Source: Clostridia bacterium
GTDB taxonomy: Bacteria; Bacillota_A; Clostridia; Christensenellales; Aristaeellaceae
Length of the DNA: 7,152 bases
Assembly: GCA_017412025.1 (NCBI GenBank)
Contig: JAFQOY010000248.1
Span: 1-7,152, forward strand
Direction: 5' to 3'
The notes under the pieces were generated by a model, which saw nothing but the letters and a program-made list of their open reading frames with translations, made no database searches and was not told where the DNA came from. Below are positions 6,276-7,152 of this stretch, in pieces. The position numbers and the translations under genes are program-made. The first letter of the stretch is position 1, and each line of letters opens with the position of its first letter.

Positions 6276-7079
6276 TCAGTGTGCGGTGCGCAGGGCGTTC
6301 TCACGGCCCAGCGCGTAGAGGCTGTCGTAGGCGACAATGCGCTTGATATCCAGCGTCAGCTCAAAATACTGCGCCAGACTGGAGCGGCAGCGCATCAGAT
6401 GCACTTCCATCTGCTGGCGTACCTGCTCAACGGTCATCGCTTCCTTGGGCAGGCCGATCAGGCGCATGTGGTGCGGATTGATGATCAGGATCACGAAAAC
6501 CATCCGGTCATCGCCGTTTTCAAAGATGTTCTTCAGCGCGTTTTCAAGCCGCTCGCGCCCGTAGCGCCAGACCTCGGACAGGAAATATTCCCCCTGCGGA
6601 AGGCGGAAGGAGGACATCACCACCGGCCGACCCGGATTGAATCCGCTCATCTTGAGCGAACGCAGGCGTTCGTCAATACGCTCCGCATCGTACGCCGTGC
6701 CGCGGAGCAGGTCGCAGAAGAAGTCGCCCTGCATCGCCCTTGTAATGTCGTCCACCTGCTTGGTCTGCCTCGCCGCATCCCTTGAGGAGAGCGTACGTCT
6801 GGCGCAGCTGATCTCGCGGCGCAGGCGTTCCTCGTCGCGCGCAGTCTCCATGCCCAGCATCTCCGGTCTCTTGGCCAGATAGGCAAAAAAACGTCTGCCC
6901 TCCCCGATGGACAGCAGAGACGAGACGGCGTCAAAGCGGCTCAGTTTCAGCCTGTCTATGCCCTGCTGAGCGTCAGCGGCGATCACCGGACGTTCAAACC
7001 CCAGATTCTCCCACTCGGAAAAGGCTTCATACAGCGCGCGAACCTCTTCCTTATCGGAAACCAGAAGCAATTTATACAT
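6276..7079 (-). CDS. YesN-like response-regulator relative without phospho-acceptor or HTH
   Basis: A 267-residue protein of unknown role. Its start MYKLLLVSDKEEVR and the WENLGFE segment (23-29) resemble the receiver domain of YesN/AraC-type response regulators. However, the usual paired acidic residues read Ser8-Asp9, the expected phospho-acceptor position (after FDAVSS, about 54-55) holds Ser/Leu, and no later Lys-Pro motif is seen. After a charged, probably helical linker (80-112), FFCDLLRGTAYDAERIDERL (120-139) and what follows recall the middle domain found in such regulators. The protein ends at 267 (NALRTAH), where the AraC-type HTH would normally start. A terminator follows at once, so this looks like a settled gene end rather than a window artefact. 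The ATG at 7079 has AGGAGG (7089-7084) 4 bases upstream. The domain reading comes from visual resemblance only. Confidence 0.75.
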   Translation of the reverse strand: MYKLLLVSDKEEVRALYEAFSEWENLGFERPVIAADAQQGIDRLKLSRFDAVSSLLSIGEGRRFFAYLAKRPEMLGMETARDEERLRREISCARRTLSSRDAARQTKQVDDITRAMQGDFFCDLLRGTAYDAERIDERLRSLKMSGFNPGRPVVMSSFRLPQGEYFLSEVWRYGRERLENALKNIFENGDDRMVFVILIINPHHMRLIGLPKEAMTVEQVRQQMEVHLMRCRSSLAQYFELTLDIKRIVAYDSLYALGRENALRTAH

Positions 7080-7135
7080 GATTCCTCCTGCGAATATGAA
7101 AGGCGTCTGATATCTATACACAAATACGTAAAGTT

Positions 7136-7141
7136 ATTATA
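7136..7141 (-). promoter_or_regulatory. Probable -10 box of the regulator-like gene
   Basis: A perfect TATAAT on the minus strand lies in an AT-rich stretch. It would start transcription near 7129, giving a leader of about 50 bases before the ATG at 7079. The matching -35 box would lie past base 7152, outside the window, so the promoter cannot be confirmed. The leader holds the AGGAGG site and nothing else recognisable. Confidence 0.5.
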
Positions 7142-7152
7142 GAATAAATCCC

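Noticed and set aside
7080..7121. An extra 14-residue N-terminal extension of the regulator-like protein starting at 7121
   Set aside because: The ATG at 7079 is directly preceded by AGGAGG and begins the receiver-like MYKLLLV segment. The extension has no ribosome binding site and would lie over it.

Overview
The window carries eight genes, all on the minus strand, so transcription runs from high to low coordinates. The GC-rich sequence, the strong GGAGG-type ribosome binding sites and above all the order yqfC-yqfD-phoH-pgpH-ybeY-cdd-era point to a Bacillota (Firmicutes) chromosome, most likely a GC-rich endospore former of the Clostridia. YqfC and YqfD belong to families found in spore formers. 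No phage, IS element, CRISPR array, rRNA or tRNA was seen.

Layout in transcription order. At 7079-6276 lies a 267-residue protein that resembles the front part of a YesN/AraC-type response regulator but has neither a phosphorylatable receiver nor a DNA-binding domain. It has a TATAAT -10 box near the window edge and ends at a clear intrinsic terminator (6270-6235). Next come yqfC (6186-5908) and yqfD (5867-4716), the sporulation pair. phoH (4719-3682), pgpH (3719-1536) and ybeY (1539-1039) overlap one another or the preceding gene. cdd (1034-645) follows after 4 bases and era (from 604, cut by the window start) after 40 bases.

Functionally the downstream block is a housekeeping group. It includes an RNA-associated P-loop ATPase (PhoH), a c-di-AMP phosphodiesterase (PgpH), an rRNA-maturation endoribonuclease (YbeY), cytidine deaminase (Cdd) and the 16S rRNA/30S assembly GTPase (Era). 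The last third of the window is compact, with ribosome binding sites written inside the 3' ends of the preceding genes, which suggests translational coupling. A near-consensus vegetative promoter (TTGACA, 16 bases, TATGAT) sits inside the AT-rich 3' end of yqfD. It would let phoH-era be expressed in growing cells independently of the sporulation pair.

Most of the window is a well-known conserved locus. The unusual parts are the degenerate regulator upstream, the absence of dgkA between ybeY and cdd, and the promoter embedded in yqfD. I found no convincing undescribed multi-gene system.
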